NCBI RefSeq assembly: GCF_002300165.1
Contig: NZ_MLCE01000010.1
Span: 186,001-250,000 of the forward strand
Source of the DNA: Streptomyces sp. Tue6028
GTDB lineage: Bacteria > Actinomycetota > Actinomycetes > Streptomycetales > Streptomycetaceae
DNA length: 64,000 nucleotides
Reading direction: 5' to 3'
Shown here: piece after piece, positions 26,696 through 36,664 of the stretch
How positions within the stretch are numbered: position 1 is the stretch's first letter
Layout of the letters: each line of letters starts with the position of its first letter
The notes under the pieces: model-generated
What the model was told of the DNA's origin: nothing
Database searches by the model: none
What the model saw: the letters and a program-made list of their open reading frames with translations, nothing else
Position numbers and translations under genes: made by a program

Positions 26696-27544
26696 ATGAG
26701 CAAGCGGAACAGCCAGGCGGCGAAGTCGGCCGCCCGTGAGAAGCTGCGCCTCGAACGCGAGCGTCAGGCCAAGCGCGAGAAGATCAGGCGGCAGGCCGTC
26801 GTCGCCGGCTCCCTCGTCGCCGTCCTCGCGATCGCCGGCGGTGTCGGCTACGCGGTCGTGCAGAACGACAAGCCCACCTACTGGGAGACCGCCAGTGACG
26901 ACAAGGTGGTGGCTCCGGCCAACACCACGGGCACGAACGGCACGACGGTCGTCCTCGGCAAGAGCACCGCGAAGAAGACCCTGAAGCTGTACGAGGACCC
27001 GCGCTGCCCGATCTGCGCGCAGTTCGAGCAGACCGTGGGCTCGACGCTGAAGTCGGACTTCGACGCCGGCAAGTTCAAGATCCAGTTCATCGGCGGCACA
27101 TTCCTGGACGGCGACTCCGACAAGAGCGGCAAGATCCAGATCGGCTCCCGCGGCGAAGGCTCCAAGAACGCGATGAGCGCCCTGGGCGCCGCGCTGAACG
27201 TCAGCCCCGAAGCCTTCCTGGAGTACAAGACCGCGCTGTACTCGGCGAAGTTCCACCCCGAGGAGACGGACGACAAGTTCAAGAGCGACGACTACCTGAT
27301 CAAGGTGGCGGACACGGTCGGCGCGCTCAAGAACAACACGGCGTTCCAGAAGGCCGTCAAGGACGGCACGTACGACTCCTGGGCCCTCGCGATGTCGCAG
27401 ACCTTCAACACCAACAAGGACGGCGTCGACGGCACGCCGAGCCTGGTGATGGACGGCAAGAAGCTCACCGGCTCCGACGGCAAGAACGCGCCGATGACGA
27501 CCGCCGAGTTCACCACGGCGATCGAGGCGGCGCTCAAGGCCTGA
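26696..27544 (+). CDS. Membrane-anchored DsbA/thioredoxin-fold protein
   Basis: A 282-residue protein: a Lys/Arg-rich cytoplasmic N-terminus (residues 1-35), one membrane anchor (AVVAGSLVAVLAIAGGVGYAVV) and an extracytoplasmic DsbA-like domain with the redox motif CPIC in YEDPRCPICAQFE and a cis-Pro loop in GVDGTPSLVM. It is probably a thiol oxidoreductase at the outer face, similar to actinobacterial DsbA-like proteins. ATG at 26696 has GGAGAT 8 bases upstream; ATG at 26681 overlaps that site. Confidence 0.92.
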   Translation: MSKRNSQAAKSAAREKLRLERERQAKREKIRRQAVVAGSLVAVLAIAGGVGYAVVQNDKPTYWETASDDKVVAPANTTGTNGTTVVLGKSTAKKTLKLYEDPRCPICAQFEQTVGSTLKSDFDAGKFKIQFIGGTFLDGDSDKSGKIQIGSRGEGSKNAMSALGAALNVSPEAFLEYKTALYSAKFHPEETDDKFKSDDYLIKVADTVGALKNNTAFQKAVKDGTYDSWALAMSQTFNTNKDGVDGTPSLVMDGKKLTGSDGKNAPMTTAEFTTAIEAALKA

Positions 27545-27626
27545 GTCACCGGTTCCGGTGCCGGTGGGAGACCGGGACCGGAGCCATCGGCTGCCCCTCA
27601 CGGGTGCGTTGAACGACCGGCTCTCG

Positions 27627-27662
27627 AAGAGCGGGCGAACTTTTGCCAGTTCGCCCGCTCTT
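27627..27662. terminator. Long hairpin between the DsbA-like gene and phoD
   Basis: Perfect 14-base arms (AAGAGCGGGCGAAC / GTTCGCCCGCTCTT) around the loop TTTTGCCA, about 80 bases after the upstream stop codon. It probably ends the DsbA-like transcript. The right arm ends 31 bases before the phoD start, so an effect on phoD expression is possible. Confidence 0.75.
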
Positions 27663-27692
27663 GGCTTGTACCGATCGGTAACCTGATCGCTC

Positions 27693-29363
27693 GTGACCAG
27701 TCGCTTCAGATCATCCGACTCCTCGGGCGCCCTCAACTCCCGCGCCCCGCGCCGCCGCACGGTCGTCAAGGCCGCGGCCGCCACCGCCGTCCTCGCCGCC
27801 CCGCTGGCGGCCGCCCTGCCCGCCCGGGCCGCCGACGAGGCACCCGCCTTCCTGCACGGCGTCGCCTCCGGCGACCCGCTGCCCGACGGCATCCTGCTGT
27901 GGACCCGCGTGACGCCCACCCCGGAGGCGATACCCGGCTCCGGGCTCGGCCCGGACACCGAGGTCAGCTGGACCGTCGCCAAGGACAAGGCGTTCGGCAC
28001 GATCGTCGCCAAGGGCACCACCACCGCGACGGCCGCCTCGGACCACACCGTCAAGGCGGACATCCGCGGTCTGGAACCCGCCACGGACTACTGGTTCCGC
28101 TTCTCCGCCGGCGGCACCGACTCCCCCGCCGCCCGCACCCGCACCGCGCCCGCCGGCGACGCCTCCGTGGCCGGGCTGCGCTTCGGCGTGGTGTCCTGCG
28201 CCAACTGGGAGGCGGGCTACTTCTCCCCGTACCGCCACCTGGCCGCCCGCGGCGACCTGGACGCCTGGCTGCACCTCGGCGACTACATCTACGAGTACAA
28301 GTCGGGCGAGTACGCGGCGCGCGGCAAGGTCGTCCGGCCGCACGCCCCCGCGAACGAGATCCTCACCCTCGCCGACTACCGCACCCGGCACGGCCGTTAC
28401 AAGACGGACCCGGACCTCCAGGCCCTGCACCACAAGGCGCCGGTCGTCGCGATCTGGGACGACCACGAGTTCGCCGACAACGCCTGGTCGGGCGGCGCCG
28501 TGAACCACACCGAGGGCGCCGAGGGCACCTGGTCGGCCCGTCAGGCCGCCGCAAAGCAGGCCTACTTCGAGTGGATGCCGGTGCGTCCCGCCATCGAGGG
28601 CACCACCTACCGCCGGCTGCGCTTCGGCAAGCTCGCCGACCTCTCGCTGCTGGACCTGCGCTCCTTCCGCTCGCAGCAGGCCTCCACGGCCAGCGGCTCG
28701 GTGGACGACCCGGACCGTACGCTCACCGGCCGGGCCCAGCTCGACTGGCTGAAGTCGGGGCTGAAGGCCTCGGACACCACCTGGCGTCTGGTCGGCAACT
28801 CGGTGATGATCTCGCCGTTCGCGGTGGGTTCGCTCCCCGCCGATCTGCTCAAGCCGCTCGCCAAGCTGCTCGGGCTGCCGCAGGAGGGCATCGCCCTCAA
28901 CACCGACCAGTGGGACGGCTACACGGACGACCGCCGCGAACTGCTCGCGCACCTGCGTTCCCAGGCGATCCGCAACACCGTCTTCCTCACCGGCGACATC
29001 CACATGGCCTGGGCCAACGACGTGCCGGTCGACGCGGGTACGTACCCGCTGTCCGCCTCCGCCGCCACCGAGTTCGTGGTCACCTCGGTCTCCTCCGACA
29101 ACCTCGACGACATCGTCAAGGTCCCGGAGGGCACCGTCTCGGCCGTGGCGTCGCCGATCATCCGCGCGGCCAACCGGCATGTCCACTGGGTCGACACCGA
29201 CCGCCACGGCTTCGGCGTCCTGGACATCACGAGTGCCCGCGCACAGATGGACTACTACGTGCTCTCCGACCGCACGGACCCGAACGCGACCGCGTCCTGG
29301 GTCCGTTCATACCGCACGCGCAGCGGTACGCAGAAGGTGGAGCGGACGTACGACCCGGTGTGA
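27693..29363 (+). CDS. phoD: Tat-exported alkaline phosphatase/phosphodiesterase PhoD
   Basis: A 556-residue PhoD-family enzyme releasing phosphate from organic phosphoesters outside the cell. The N-terminus has a twin-arginine signal ([27 protein letters not shown]). A fibronectin-like PhoD_N domain follows ([19 protein letters not shown]), then the metallophosphatase domain with metal ligands in [11 protein letters not shown] (Cys), [21 protein letters not shown] and [11 protein letters not shown]. The start is GTG at 27693. In S. coelicolor phoD is under PhoP control; I could not define a convincing PHO box here. Confidence 0.96.
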   Translation: MTSRFRSSDSSGALNSRAPRRRTVVKAAAATAVLAAPLAAALPARAADEAPAFLHGVASGDPLPDGILLWTRVTPTPEAIPGSGLGPDTEVSWTVAKDKAFGTIVAKGTTTATAASDHTVKADIRGLEPATDYWFRFSAGGTDSPAARTRTAPAGDASVAGLRFGVVSCANWEAGYFSPYRHLAARGDLDAWLHLGDYIYEYKSGEYAARGKVVRPHAPANEILTLADYRTRHGRYKTDPDLQALHHKAPVVAIWDDHEFADNAWSGGAVNHTEGAEGTWSARQAAAKQAYFEWMPVRPAIEGTTYRRLRFGKLADLSLLDLRSFRSQQASTASGSVDDPDRTLTGRAQLDWLKSGLKASDTTWRLVGNSVMISPFAVGSLPADLLKPLAKLLGLPQEGIALNTDQWDGYTDDRRELLAHLRSQAIRNTVFLTGDIHMAWANDVPVDAGTYPLSASAATEFVVTSVSSDNLDDIVKVPEGTVSAVASPIIRAANRHVHWVDTDRHGFGVLDITSARAQMDYYVLSDRTDPNATASWVRSYRTRSGTQKVERTYDPV

Positions 29364-29383
29364 CGCCGTGCCGACGGCGCTGT

Positions 29384-29417
29384 CCGGAGAGCTCCGCGGG
29401 CCGACGGAGCTCTCCGG
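29384..29417. terminator. Bidirectional hairpin between convergent genes
   Basis: Perfect 13-base arms (CCGGAGAGCTCCG / CGGAGCTCTCCGG) with an 8-base loop start 20 bases after the phoD stop. It lies between phoD and the convergent hydrolase gene, so it can serve both. Confidence 0.8.
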
Positions 29418-29486
29418 GCCGCTGACGCTCTCCGCGCTGACCGGGGAGCTCCCCGGGACGCCGCCGGACCGGCTCCCGCCGCCGCT

Positions 29487-30065
29487 CTACAGGCTGTCGA
29501 GGAAGCCGAGCGCCACCTTCCAGGTGGCCTCGGCCGCCTCGGCGTCGTAGTCCGGCAGGTCGGGGTCGGTGTACAGGTGGCCCGCGCCGGCATACCGGTA
29601 GACCTCGACGTCCGCGCCGGCTCTGCGCATCTGCAGGTACCAGGCGCTCAGCCAGTCGTCCGTCTCGAACTGGTCCGGCTCGGCGACGTGCAGCTGGACC
29701 GGCAGCTCGTCCACCGAGGCGCTCTCCGCGATGTCCGAAGTGCCGTGCAGGAGCAGCAGTCCCCGGGCCTTCTCGTCGCCCAGGGCGAGGGTCTGCGCGA
29801 TCGACGCGCCGAGGGAGAAGCCCGCGTACACCAGGCCGCGCTCGGAGTAGGGCGCGGCGGTGAGCACGGCGCGCTTGAGGAGCTCGTCCTTGCCGATCTC
29901 CTCGTTGAAGGCCATTCCCTCCTCCACGGTGTCGAAGGTGCGGCCCTCGAAGAGGTCGGGCGTCCACACCTCGTGCCCCGCGGCACGCAGCCGGTCCGCC
30001 GCGGCGCGCACCGCCGGCCGCAGCCCGTAGGTGGAGTGAAAGAGCATGACGTTCATGGGCTCCAT
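29487..30065 (-). CDS. Dienelactone hydrolase-like alpha/beta-hydrolase
   Basis: A 192-residue compact alpha/beta-hydrolase. The nucleophile elbow GFSLGAS (serine rather than the classical DLH cysteine), the acid region before it and the base in GAGHLYTD are visible; HSTYGLRPAV and TPDLFEGRTF match the DLH family N-terminus. It is probably a cytoplasmic ester or lactone hydrolase of unknown substrate. ATG at 30065 or ATG at 30056 (MNVMLFHS) are both possible; neither has a strong ribosome site. Confidence 0.88.
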   Translation of the reverse strand: MEPMNVMLFHSTYGLRPAVRAAADRLRAAGHEVWTPDLFEGRTFDTVEEGMAFNEEIGKDELLKRAVLTAAPYSERGLVYAGFSLGASIAQTLALGDEKARGLLLLHGTSDIAESASVDELPVQLHVAEPDQFETDDWLSAWYLQMRRAGADVEVYRYAGAGHLYTDPDLPDYDAEAAEATWKVALGFLDSL

Positions 30066-30160
30066 GGTGCCAGCCTGGACCGACGACGCCGCGCGGGCCC
30101 GCGTACGGACGGCTTCCGGCTCCAGGTTTGGACCGCTGCGGGCCGGTTACGGTCGGGGGC

Positions 30161-31285
30161 ATGGAGAACGTACTGCGCCCGGTGATCGTCGTCGGCGGCT
30201 CGGTCGTGCTCACGCTGCTCGTCGGGTGGGCCGTGGACCGGCTGCTGCGACGCGCGGACGGCCGGCACCACGAGACCCCGCTGTGGGGGCTGCTCCGTCG
30301 CGGCCGTGTCCCCTTCCAACTCGTCCTGTGCACCGCCATGCTCAGAGGGTCCTACGCGGAGGCCAAGCTGCTGGAGGAGCACTCCATCGGCATCGGCCGG
30401 ATCCTGACACTGACCCTCATCGGCTCCACGGCCTGGCTGGTGGTGCGCATCGCCGCCGCCGTCGTGGAGACCTCGTACACCCGCTACGCGACCGCGCACC
30501 GCGACCCCGCCCGGGTCCGCCGGGTCCGCACCCAGGTGTCGCTGATCCAGCGGGTGGTGTCCGCGATCGTCGGCGTGGTCGCGGTCGCCGCGATGCTGCT
30601 CACCTTCCCGGCGATGCGGGCGGCCGGCGCCTCGCTGCTCGCCTCGGCCGGCGTCCTCGGCATCGTCGCCGGTGTCGCCGCACAGTCCACGCTGTCGAAC
30701 CTCTTCGCCGGGCTGCAGATCGCCTTCGGCGACATGGTGCGCCTCGGCGACACGGTCGTGGTGGACGGCGAGTGGGGCACCGTCGACGAGATCACCCTGA
30801 CCTTTCTGACGGTACGGACCTGGGACGAGCGGCGGATCACGATGCCCGTCTCGTACTTCACCTCGAAGCCGTTCGAGAACTGGTCGCGTGGCAGCGCCCA
30901 GATGACCGGCATCGTCTTCTTCCACGTCGACCACTCGGCGCCGGTGCAGGCCATGCGCGAGAAGCTGCGCGACATCCTGCGCGAGTGCCCGGCCTGGGAC
31001 GGACGCGACTACGGTCTCGCCGTCACGGACTCCACCCCCAACACCATGCAGGTGCGCGCCCTGGTCACGGCCAAGGACGCGGACGACATATGGACGGTGC
31101 GGGTCACGGTCCGTGAGCGGATGATGCGCTGGCTGACCGAGGACCACCCCTACGCGCTCCCTCGCGTCAACACGGCCGAGGCGGCACCGCCTCCGGGCAG
31201 GACGCTGCGGGGCCCGCGCCGCGACCAGGACGGCGCCGCGACCCACCCCTTCGAGCCCCCACGCACAGGCACGGGCCGCGGCTAG
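30161..31285 (+). CDS. Small-conductance mechanosensitive channel (MscS family)
   Basis: A 374-residue MscS-type protein: N-terminal helices (VIVVGGSVVLTLLVGWAVD, ILTLTLIGSTAWLVVRIAA), the pore-lining helix with the Gly/Ala pattern ASLLASAGVLGIVAGVAAQ, and the beta domain signature FAGLQIAFGDMVRLGDTVVV with EWGTVDEITLTF. It would act as an osmotic safety valve in the cell membrane. ATG at 30161 follows GGGGG closely; the frame remains open upstream. The C-terminal tail is charged and probably disordered. Confidence 0.93.
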   Translation: MENVLRPVIVVGGSVVLTLLVGWAVDRLLRRADGRHHETPLWGLLRRGRVPFQLVLCTAMLRGSYAEAKLLEEHSIGIGRILTLTLIGSTAWLVVRIAAAVVETSYTRYATAHRDPARVRRVRTQVSLIQRVVSAIVGVVAVAAMLLTFPAMRAAGASLLASAGVLGIVAGVAAQSTLSNLFAGLQIAFGDMVRLGDTVVVDGEWGTVDEITLTFLTVRTWDERRITMPVSYFTSKPFENWSRGSAQMTGIVFFHVDHSAPVQAMREKLRDILRECPAWDGRDYGLAVTDSTPNTMQVRALVTAKDADDIWTVRVTVRERMMRWLTEDHPYALPRVNTAEAAPPPGRTLRGPRRDQDGAATHPFEPPRTGTGRG

Positions 31286-31323
31286 CCCCATGCCGAGGCC
31301 GCCACTGTCCCGCCACATCAGCT

Positions 31324-31462
31324 ACGGCGCGCACCCCCCACGGCAGAGTCCAGCCGCTCGGCGAAGGGCCACGGCTGCTGCACACCCACCACGGGCAGAG
31401 CCCACCCGAGACCGCCGACGGCGCGCACCCCCCACAGGAGAGTCCAGCCGCTCGGCGGAGGG
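31324..31462. repeat. Direct repeat pair in intergenic DNA
   Basis: Two roughly 45-base copies (31324-31368 and 31418-31462, offset 94) share CGGCGCGCACCCCCCAC and AGAGTCCAGCCGCTCGGCG with a few differences. They occupy the 301-base gap (31286-31586) between the convergent MscS and antiporter genes. I see no gene or clear hairpin terminator there. Confidence 0.75.
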
Positions 31463-31586
31463 TGACGGGTGGTGCGCGGGCGGGAGACGAACCCGGCCGC
31501 AGGCCGGGCAGGCCCCGCAGCCGGAGCGCACCCCGCAGGCCAAGGAGAGGCACCACCCCCGAGAAGCCCCCACCCCCAGGGGACCG

Positions 31587-33173
31587 TCACCGCAGGCTGC
31601 GCACGTCCAGATGCCGCAGCACGCGGTCGACGACCTCGGGATCCGCCCCGGGCTCACTGCGCGCGGCCAGCACCTCGTGCCGCGCCGCACTCAGCATCTC
31701 CGCCTGGATCCGCCGCATCCGCTTCAACCGCCGTGCCCGCTGCTCGTACGCCTCGCGGCGCTCCTCGTCCCCCATGTCGGGGCTGATCCGCACCCCGATG
31801 TCGTGGGCCCGCCGCAGCAGCTGCTCGGAGACCTCCTCGGGCAGCTCCTCCACGTCCTCGATCTCCCGCAGCCGCGTCTTCGCGGCCTTCGCGGCACGGA
31901 TCGCCAGCTCCTTCTCGAAGGCCTTCTCGACATCCTCGTCGGCCCGCACCCCGAGCTTCTTCACCAGCCACGGCAGGGTGAGCCCCTGCAGCACGAGCGT
32001 CGCCATGATCACCCCGAAGGCGATGAACACGATCTCGTCGCGGTCGGGAAAGGGCGACCCGTCGTCCATCTCCAGCGGGATCGCCAGCGCCAGGGCCACG
32101 GAGGCGACACCCCGCATCCCGGCCCACCACATCACGACGGTCTCCCGCCACGACGTCGGGATCTCCTCGTCGTAGTCACGCTTGGCGTGCAGCCGCTTGG
32201 TCAGCCAGGTCGCGGGCAGCAGCCAGACCAGCCGTACGAGCACGACGACGCCGACGATCGTGGCGGACCAGCCGAGCATCTCGCCCCAGCGTCCCGCCGC
32301 CGTCCTGATGGCGTTGTGCAGTTCGAGCCCGATGAGCCCGAACGCGACGCCGGTCACGAGCGTGTCCACCACGTCCCAGACCGTCGATCCGGTCAGCCGG
32401 GTCATGACGTCGTCGGCGTCGAGCGCGTACTCGGCCAGGAACAGCGCCGTGGTGAGCACCGCGAGCACCCCGGAACCGTGGAGCTCCTCGGCCAGGACGT
32501 ACGAGGCGTACGGCACGAGCAGCGTCAGGCCGATCTGCAGGGTGGCGTCGCCGAGCAGGGACATCAGCTTGTTCGCGGCCCACCCCAGCGCCACTCCGAC
32601 GGCGACCGCGACGACAGCGGACAGCACGAGGTCGAGCCCCGCCGCCCAGGGCGAGAAGGTGCCGCTCACCGCGGCCGCGATCGCGACGTGGTAGAGCACG
32701 ATGGCCGTCACGTCGTTGAAGAGGCCCTCCCCCTCCAGGATCGACACCAGGCGGCGCGGCAGCCCGAGCTGGCCGGCCACGGCGGTCGCCGCGACCGGGT
32801 CGGGCGGCGCCACCAGCGCGCCGAGCGCCACCGCGGCGGCGAGCGGCAGCCCCGGCACGATCGCGTGGGCGACGGCGGCCACGGCCAGGGTGGTCACGAA
32901 CACCAGCGCGACGGCGAGCAGGAAGATCGGGCGCTTGTTGGCGGCGAACTGTCTCCACGAGGTGCGCCGCACCGCCGCGTAGAGCAGGGGCGGCAGCAGC
33001 GCGGGCAGGATCAGGTCCGGCGGGATGTCCACGTTGGGGACGAAGTCCGGAAGGGCCAGCGCGATCCCGAGGAGGGTCATCAGCACCGGCGCGGGCAGCC
33101 CGAACCGGTCCCCCACCGGGACGCTCACCACGGCCCCGAGCAGCATGACGAACAGCAGGGCCAACTGATCCAC
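31587..33173 (-). CDS. CPA1-type Na+/H+ antiporter
   Basis: A 528-residue protein with about 12 membrane helices and a long charged cytoplasmic tail (from about residue 400). The ion-binding ND motif is in GEGLFNDVTAIV, preceded by ALVAPPDPVAATAV, both hallmarks of the NhaP/NHE (CPA1) family; MRGVASVALALAIP is the later conserved membrane segment. It would exchange protons for Na+ (or K+). GTG at 33173 has GGAG 8 bases upstream. Confidence 0.95.
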   Translation of the reverse strand: MDQLALLFVMLLGAVVSVPVGDRFGLPAPVLMTLLGIALALPDFVPNVDIPPDLILPALLPPLLYAAVRRTSWRQFAANKRPIFLLAVALVFVTTLAVAAVAHAIVPGLPLAAAVALGALVAPPDPVAATAVAGQLGLPRRLVSILEGEGLFNDVTAIVLYHVAIAAAVSGTFSPWAAGLDLVLSAVVAVAVGVALGWAANKLMSLLGDATLQIGLTLLVPYASYVLAEELHGSGVLAVLTTALFLAEYALDADDVMTRLTGSTVWDVVDTLVTGVAFGLIGLELHNAIRTAAGRWGEMLGWSATIVGVVVLVRLVWLLPATWLTKRLHAKRDYDEEIPTSWRETVVMWWAGMRGVASVALALAIPLEMDDGSPFPDRDEIVFIAFGVIMATLVLQGLTLPWLVKKLGVRADEDVEKAFEKELAIRAAKAAKTRLREIEDVEELPEEVSEQLLRRAHDIGVRISPDMGDEERREAYEQRARRLKRMRRIQAEMLSAARHEVLAARSEPGADPEVVDRVLRHLDVRSLR

Positions 33174-33251
33174 GGTCAGCGCTCCGGCAGCTCTAGGAGA
33201 TCAAGGACAGGCAGACCCCCAAGCCTGCCATGCCCTCGGGACGATCCCCCG

Positions 33252-33719
33252 CTACAGGACCTTGCGCATCGCCAGGTGCGGGATGCCGGCGTCCGGGAAC
33301 TCCGCCCCGTACGCCACGTACCCCAGCCGTTCGTAGAACCCCAGGGCGTGGGTCTGCGCGTGCAGGTCGACCGCGGCCAGGCCACGCGCGCGTGCGGCGT
33401 CCTCGATGGCGCCCACGAGCGCGGCACCGACGCCGAGGCCACGTGCCTCGCGGGTCACGGCGAGCCGCCCCAGCGAGCCGACGGCGAGGTCGCCACCGGT
33501 CTTCGCGGCCGCGGCCTCGCCGTACAGCAGCCGACCGGTGCCGAGCGCCGTGCCGTCCGCGCGGACGGCCAGCACGTGCAGCGCCGTGGCGTCGTAGGCG
33601 TCGTACTCGATGTCCTCGGGGACGCCCTGCTCGCCGACGAAGACCTCCTTGCGCACCGCGAAGCAGGCCTCGCGGTCGGCGGGGTCCTCGGCGACCCGCA
33701 CCACGTACTCGGTGCTCAC
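33252..33719 (-). CDS. GNAT family N-acetyltransferase (ElaA-like)
   Basis: A 155-residue GNAT. The opening [21 protein letters not shown] is typical of the ElaA-type subgroup; the acetyl-CoA loop reads [14 protein letters not shown] (R/Q-x-x-G-x-G/A). The start is GTG at 33719, overlapping the stop of the pseudouridine synthase gene by 4 bases. The substrate is unknown. Confidence 0.92.
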   Translation of the reverse strand: MSTEYVVRVAEDPADREACFAVRKEVFVGEQGVPEDIEYDAYDATALHVLAVRADGTALGTGRLLYGEAAAAKTGGDLAVGSLGRLAVTREARGLGVGAALVGAIEDAARARGLAAVDLHAQTHALGFYERLGYVAYGAEFPDAGIPHLAMRKVL

Positions 33720-34660
33720 GCGTAGCTCTCCTCGCGGACCTTGTCGAGCGCCTTCCGGAGGTCGTCGGGGTAGTCGCTGGCGAACTCCACCCACTGGCCG
33801 TCCCCGGGGTGCTCGAAGCCGAGCCGCACCGCGTGCAGCCACTGCCGGGTGAGGCCGAGCCGCTTGGCGAGCGTCGGGTCCGCGCCGTAGGTCAGGTCGC
33901 CGACGCACGGGTGACGGTGGGCTGCCATGTGGACGCGGATCTGGTGGGTGCGCCCCGTCTCCAGCTTGACGTCGAGGAGCGAGGCCGCGCGGAACGCCTC
34001 GACCAGGTCGTAGTGGGTGACCGAGGGCTTGCCCTCGGCCGTGACCGCCCACTTGTAGTCGTGGTTCGGGTGGCGTCCGATGGGGGCGTCGATGGTGCCG
34101 CTGGTCGGGTCCGGGTGGCCCTGGACGAGCGTGTGGTAGCGCTTGTCGACCGTGCGCTCCTTGAACTGGCGCTTCAGCGACGTGTACGCGTACTCCGACT
34201 TGGCGACCACCATCAGGCCCGAGGTGCCCACATCGAGGCGGTGCACGATGCCCTGACGCTCCGAGGCGCCGGAGGTCGAGATGCGGTACCCGGCGGCCGC
34301 GAGACCGCCGATCACGGTCGGGCCCGACCAGCCGGGGCTGGGGTGCGCGGCCACGCCGACCGGCTTGACGATCACGACCACGTCGTCGTCGTCGTGCACG
34401 ATCTCCATGCCCTCGACCGGCTCGGCGACGATCTGCACGGGCGCGGGCGCCTGCGGCATCTCGACCTCGAGCCAGGCGCCGCCGCGCACGCGCTCGGACT
34501 TGCCGACCACGGAGCCGTCCACCGCGACCTTCCCCGCGGCGGCCAGCTCGGCGGCCTTCGTACGGGAGAAGCCGAACATGCGGGAGATGGCGGCGTCGAC
34601 GCGCTCGCCCTCCAGGCCGTCGGGCACGGGCAGGGTACGGATCTCGGGAAGCGTGCTCAC
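33716..34660 (-). CDS. rluD: RluA/RluD-family 23S rRNA pseudouridine synthase
   Basis: A 314-residue enzyme with an N-terminal S4 RNA-binding domain ([25 protein letters not shown]) and the pseudouridine synthase core. The catalytic Asp is in [23 protein letters not shown] and [12 protein letters not shown] are further family motifs. It presumably modifies 23S rRNA, and the site cannot be read from sequence. The gene lies downstream of lspA, the usual lspA-rluD linkage of many bacteria. Confidence 0.93.
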   Translation of the reverse strand: MSTLPEIRTLPVPDGLEGERVDAAISRMFGFSRTKAAELAAAGKVAVDGSVVGKSERVRGGAWLEVEMPQAPAPVQIVAEPVEGMEIVHDDDDVVVIVKPVGVAAHPSPGWSGPTVIGGLAAAGYRISTSGASERQGIVHRLDVGTSGLMVVAKSEYAYTSLKRQFKERTVDKRYHTLVQGHPDPTSGTIDAPIGRHPNHDYKWAVTAEGKPSVTHYDLVEAFRAASLLDVKLETGRTHQIRVHMAAHRHPCVGDLTYGADPTLAKRLGLTRQWLHAVRLGFEHPGDGQWVEFASDYPDDLRKALDKVREESYA

Positions 34661-34811
34661 CCGTCGAGTATGCCGGAAGGCTCGGACACCCCCTGACCAC
34701 GGCCCGAACGTCAGTGCCCTTACGTGGTGTCCCCGGCGCGGGTGAAGGCCGCCGCCGAGGCCCGGCCCGCCCGTCGTCGGGGCGTCCGGGCGATCGGGAG
34801 AGCGCCGCGCG

Positions 34812-35513
34812 TCAGTCCTTGTGGACCGTGCCGTCCGGGTCGAGTCCGCGGAAGGACAGCAGCACGATCAGGATGCCGCCGCACACGATCGCCGAGTCGG
34901 CGAGGTTGAAGACCGCGAAGTGCTTGGGGGCGATGAAGTCCACGACCGCGCCCTCGAAGACCCCCGGCGAGCGGAAGATCCGGTCGGTCAGGTTGCCCAG
35001 CGCGCCACCGAGCAGCAGGCCCAGCGCGATCGCCCAGGGCAGGCTGTAGAGCTTGCGCGCGAGCCGGGCGATGACCACGATCACGGCCGCGGCGATCACC
35101 GTGAAGATCACCGTGAACGCCTCGCCGAAGCCGAAGGCCGCGCCCGCGTTGCGGATCGCCTCGAACTTCAGCCAGTCCCCGACGATCTCGATCGAGTCGT
35201 GGTGCTCCAGCTTCGCGACGACGATCATCTTGCTGACGAGGTCGAGGGCGTACGCGAGCACGGCGACCGTGAAGAGCACGGCGATCCGGCGCCTGCCCCT
35301 GGGCCGCCCGTCCGCGGACGGCGCCCCGTCCGCACCGGCGTCCGTGGCGTCCGGCGAGGGCAGCCCGGCATCCTCGGCGGACCGCTCGGCGGGCACCTGC
35401 TCACCGGAACCGGACCGGCCGCCCGACGCCGCCTTCTCGTCGGACTGCTCCGGCTCGGCCCCCGCCGCCCCTGGGATGTCCGGCGTACCGATGATGCGCT
35501 CCGCCTCTGCCAC
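34812..35513 (-). CDS. lspA: Lipoprotein signal peptidase (signal peptidase II) with long N-terminus
   Basis: A 233-residue protein. Residues about 78-220 are the four-helix aspartic peptidase that cleaves prolipoproteins after diacylglyceryl transfer; catalytic aspartates lie in [13 protein letters not shown] and [11 protein letters not shown]. The first 75 residues are acidic and disordered (rich in Gly, Ala, Ser, Asp), an extension absent from typical LspA of about 160-170 residues. GTG at 35513 was taken; a later start would remove the extension, but no better ribosome site was seen. Confidence 0.94.
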   Translation of the reverse strand: MAEAERIIGTPDIPGAAGAEPEQSDEKAASGGRSGSGEQVPAERSAEDAGLPSPDATDAGADGAPSADGRPRGRRRIAVLFTVAVLAYALDLVSKMIVVAKLEHHDSIEIVGDWLKFEAIRNAGAAFGFGEAFTVIFTVIAAAVIVVIARLARKLYSLPWAIALGLLLGGALGNLTDRIFRSPGVFEGAVVDFIAPKHFAVFNLADSAIVCGGILIVLLSFRGLDPDGTVHKD

Positions 35514-35605
35514 GTGAGTGAGTCCCTCGACCTAGGTTCCTGACTGAGGACGAGAGTACGGCACGCCCCGCGCGGCCCACGTGCTCAGGAGCACTCCCAC
35601 GCGGT

Positions 35606-36664
35606 TCAGTACCGGCGTTCCTGCTTCTGCTTGCACTCGACGCACAGGGTGGCGCGCGGGAAGGCCTGCATACGGGCCTTGCCGATCGGATTGCCGCAGC
35701 TCTCGCAGAGCCCGTACGTCCCCGTCTCCAGGCGATCCAGGGCCCGCTCGGTCTGCTCCAGCATCTCGCGCGCGTTGGCCGCGAGCGCCATCTCGTGCTC
35801 GCGCGTGATGTTCTTCGTGCCCGTGTCCGCCTGGTCGTCCCCGGCGCCGTCGCCGGAGTCGCGCATCAGTCCCACAAGCGCCTCCTCGGACGACGAGATC
35901 TCGGTGCTCAGCCGCAGCGCCTCCGACTGGAGCTCCGCGCGGGCCTCCTCGACCTCCTCGGAGGTCCAGGGGTCCTCACCGGGGCGCACCGCGAGCTCGC
36001 CGGGCTCCACCGCGCCGACCCGCGCCTTGGGGACGGCCGTGGGCTTCTTCGCCGCCGTGGCCGTGCCAGGAGTCTTCTTCGCAACCACTGTCGTGGCTCC
36101 CGTCGTCTTCGCGGCATGGGCCGCGCCCTCGGCCGCGGAAGCGACCGCCTTCTTCGCCGTGCGTGTGCTCTTCTTCGCCGTACCGCTGCTCTTCCTGGCC
36201 GTGGCGCCCTTCGCACGGGTCTTCTTCGTGGCGCCGCCCTCCGCCGCGGCGCCGGCCCCCGTCTCCTCCGGGGTCTTCCCCGCCGCCGCGGAGGTCTCCT
36301 CCGCCGTCTTCCCGGCTCCCGGCTCCCGGGCGTCCGCCGTCTTCGCGGCCGCCTTCTTGCCGGTCACCGCCTTCTTGGCCGGCTTCTTCCCGGCCGCCGC
36401 CTTCTTGGCGTCCGCCTTCTTGCCGTCCGCCTTCTTGCCGTCCGCCTTCTTGGTGGCCACCTTCTTGCCGTCCGCCTTCCCGGGGGCGGTTCCACCGGCC
36501 GCGGGCTTCGATCCGGACTGCGCCCCGGAGACCGTCTTCACGGGCCGGGCCTCATGGGACACGGGTGCCCCCGTGGCGCTCTTCTTCCCACCCACGTCCT
36601 TGGCCGCCGGAACCGTGGATCTGCCGGACGCCGACTGCTGTACGGCGGTCTTCTTCGCCACCAT
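35606..36664 (-). CDS. DksA/TraR zinc-finger protein with histone H1-like N-terminus
   Basis: A 352-residue fusion. Residues 1-230 are Lys/Ala/Thr-rich with H1-like repeats (three successive KKAD(G/A) units and many AKK/GKK motifs), suggesting non-specific DNA binding. The C-terminal 120 residues form a DksA/TraR-type coiled coil and C4 zinc finger, with ligands Cys320, Cys323, Cys341 and Cys344. From memory, the S. coelicolor homologue was described as DdbA, a nucleoid-associated DksA-like protein. It may couple chromatin compaction to RNA polymerase control. ATG at 36664 is the start; the gene is divergent from ileS. Confidence 0.92.
   Translation of the reverse strand: MVAKKTAVQQSASGRSTVPAAKDVGGKKSATGAPVSHEARPVKTVSGAQSGSKPAAGGTAPGKADGKKVATKKADGKKADGKKADAKKAAAGKKPAKKAVTGKKAAAKTADAREPGAGKTAEETSAAAGKTPEETGAGAAAEGGATKKTRAKGATARKSSGTAKKSTRTAKKAVASAAEGAAHAAKTTGATTVVAKKTPGTATAAKKPTAVPKARVGAVEPGELAVRPGEDPWTSEEVEEARAELQSEALRLSTEISSSEEALVGLMRDSGDGAGDDQADTGTKNITREHEMALAANAREMLEQTERALDRLETGTYGLCESCGNPIGKARMQAFPRATLCVECKQKQERRY

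Noticed and set aside
27649..27692. PHO box upstream of phoD
   Set aside because: GTTCGCC at 27649 resembles one half-repeat, but I could not find a second 11-base repeat of adequate match, and it is the arm of a hairpin.
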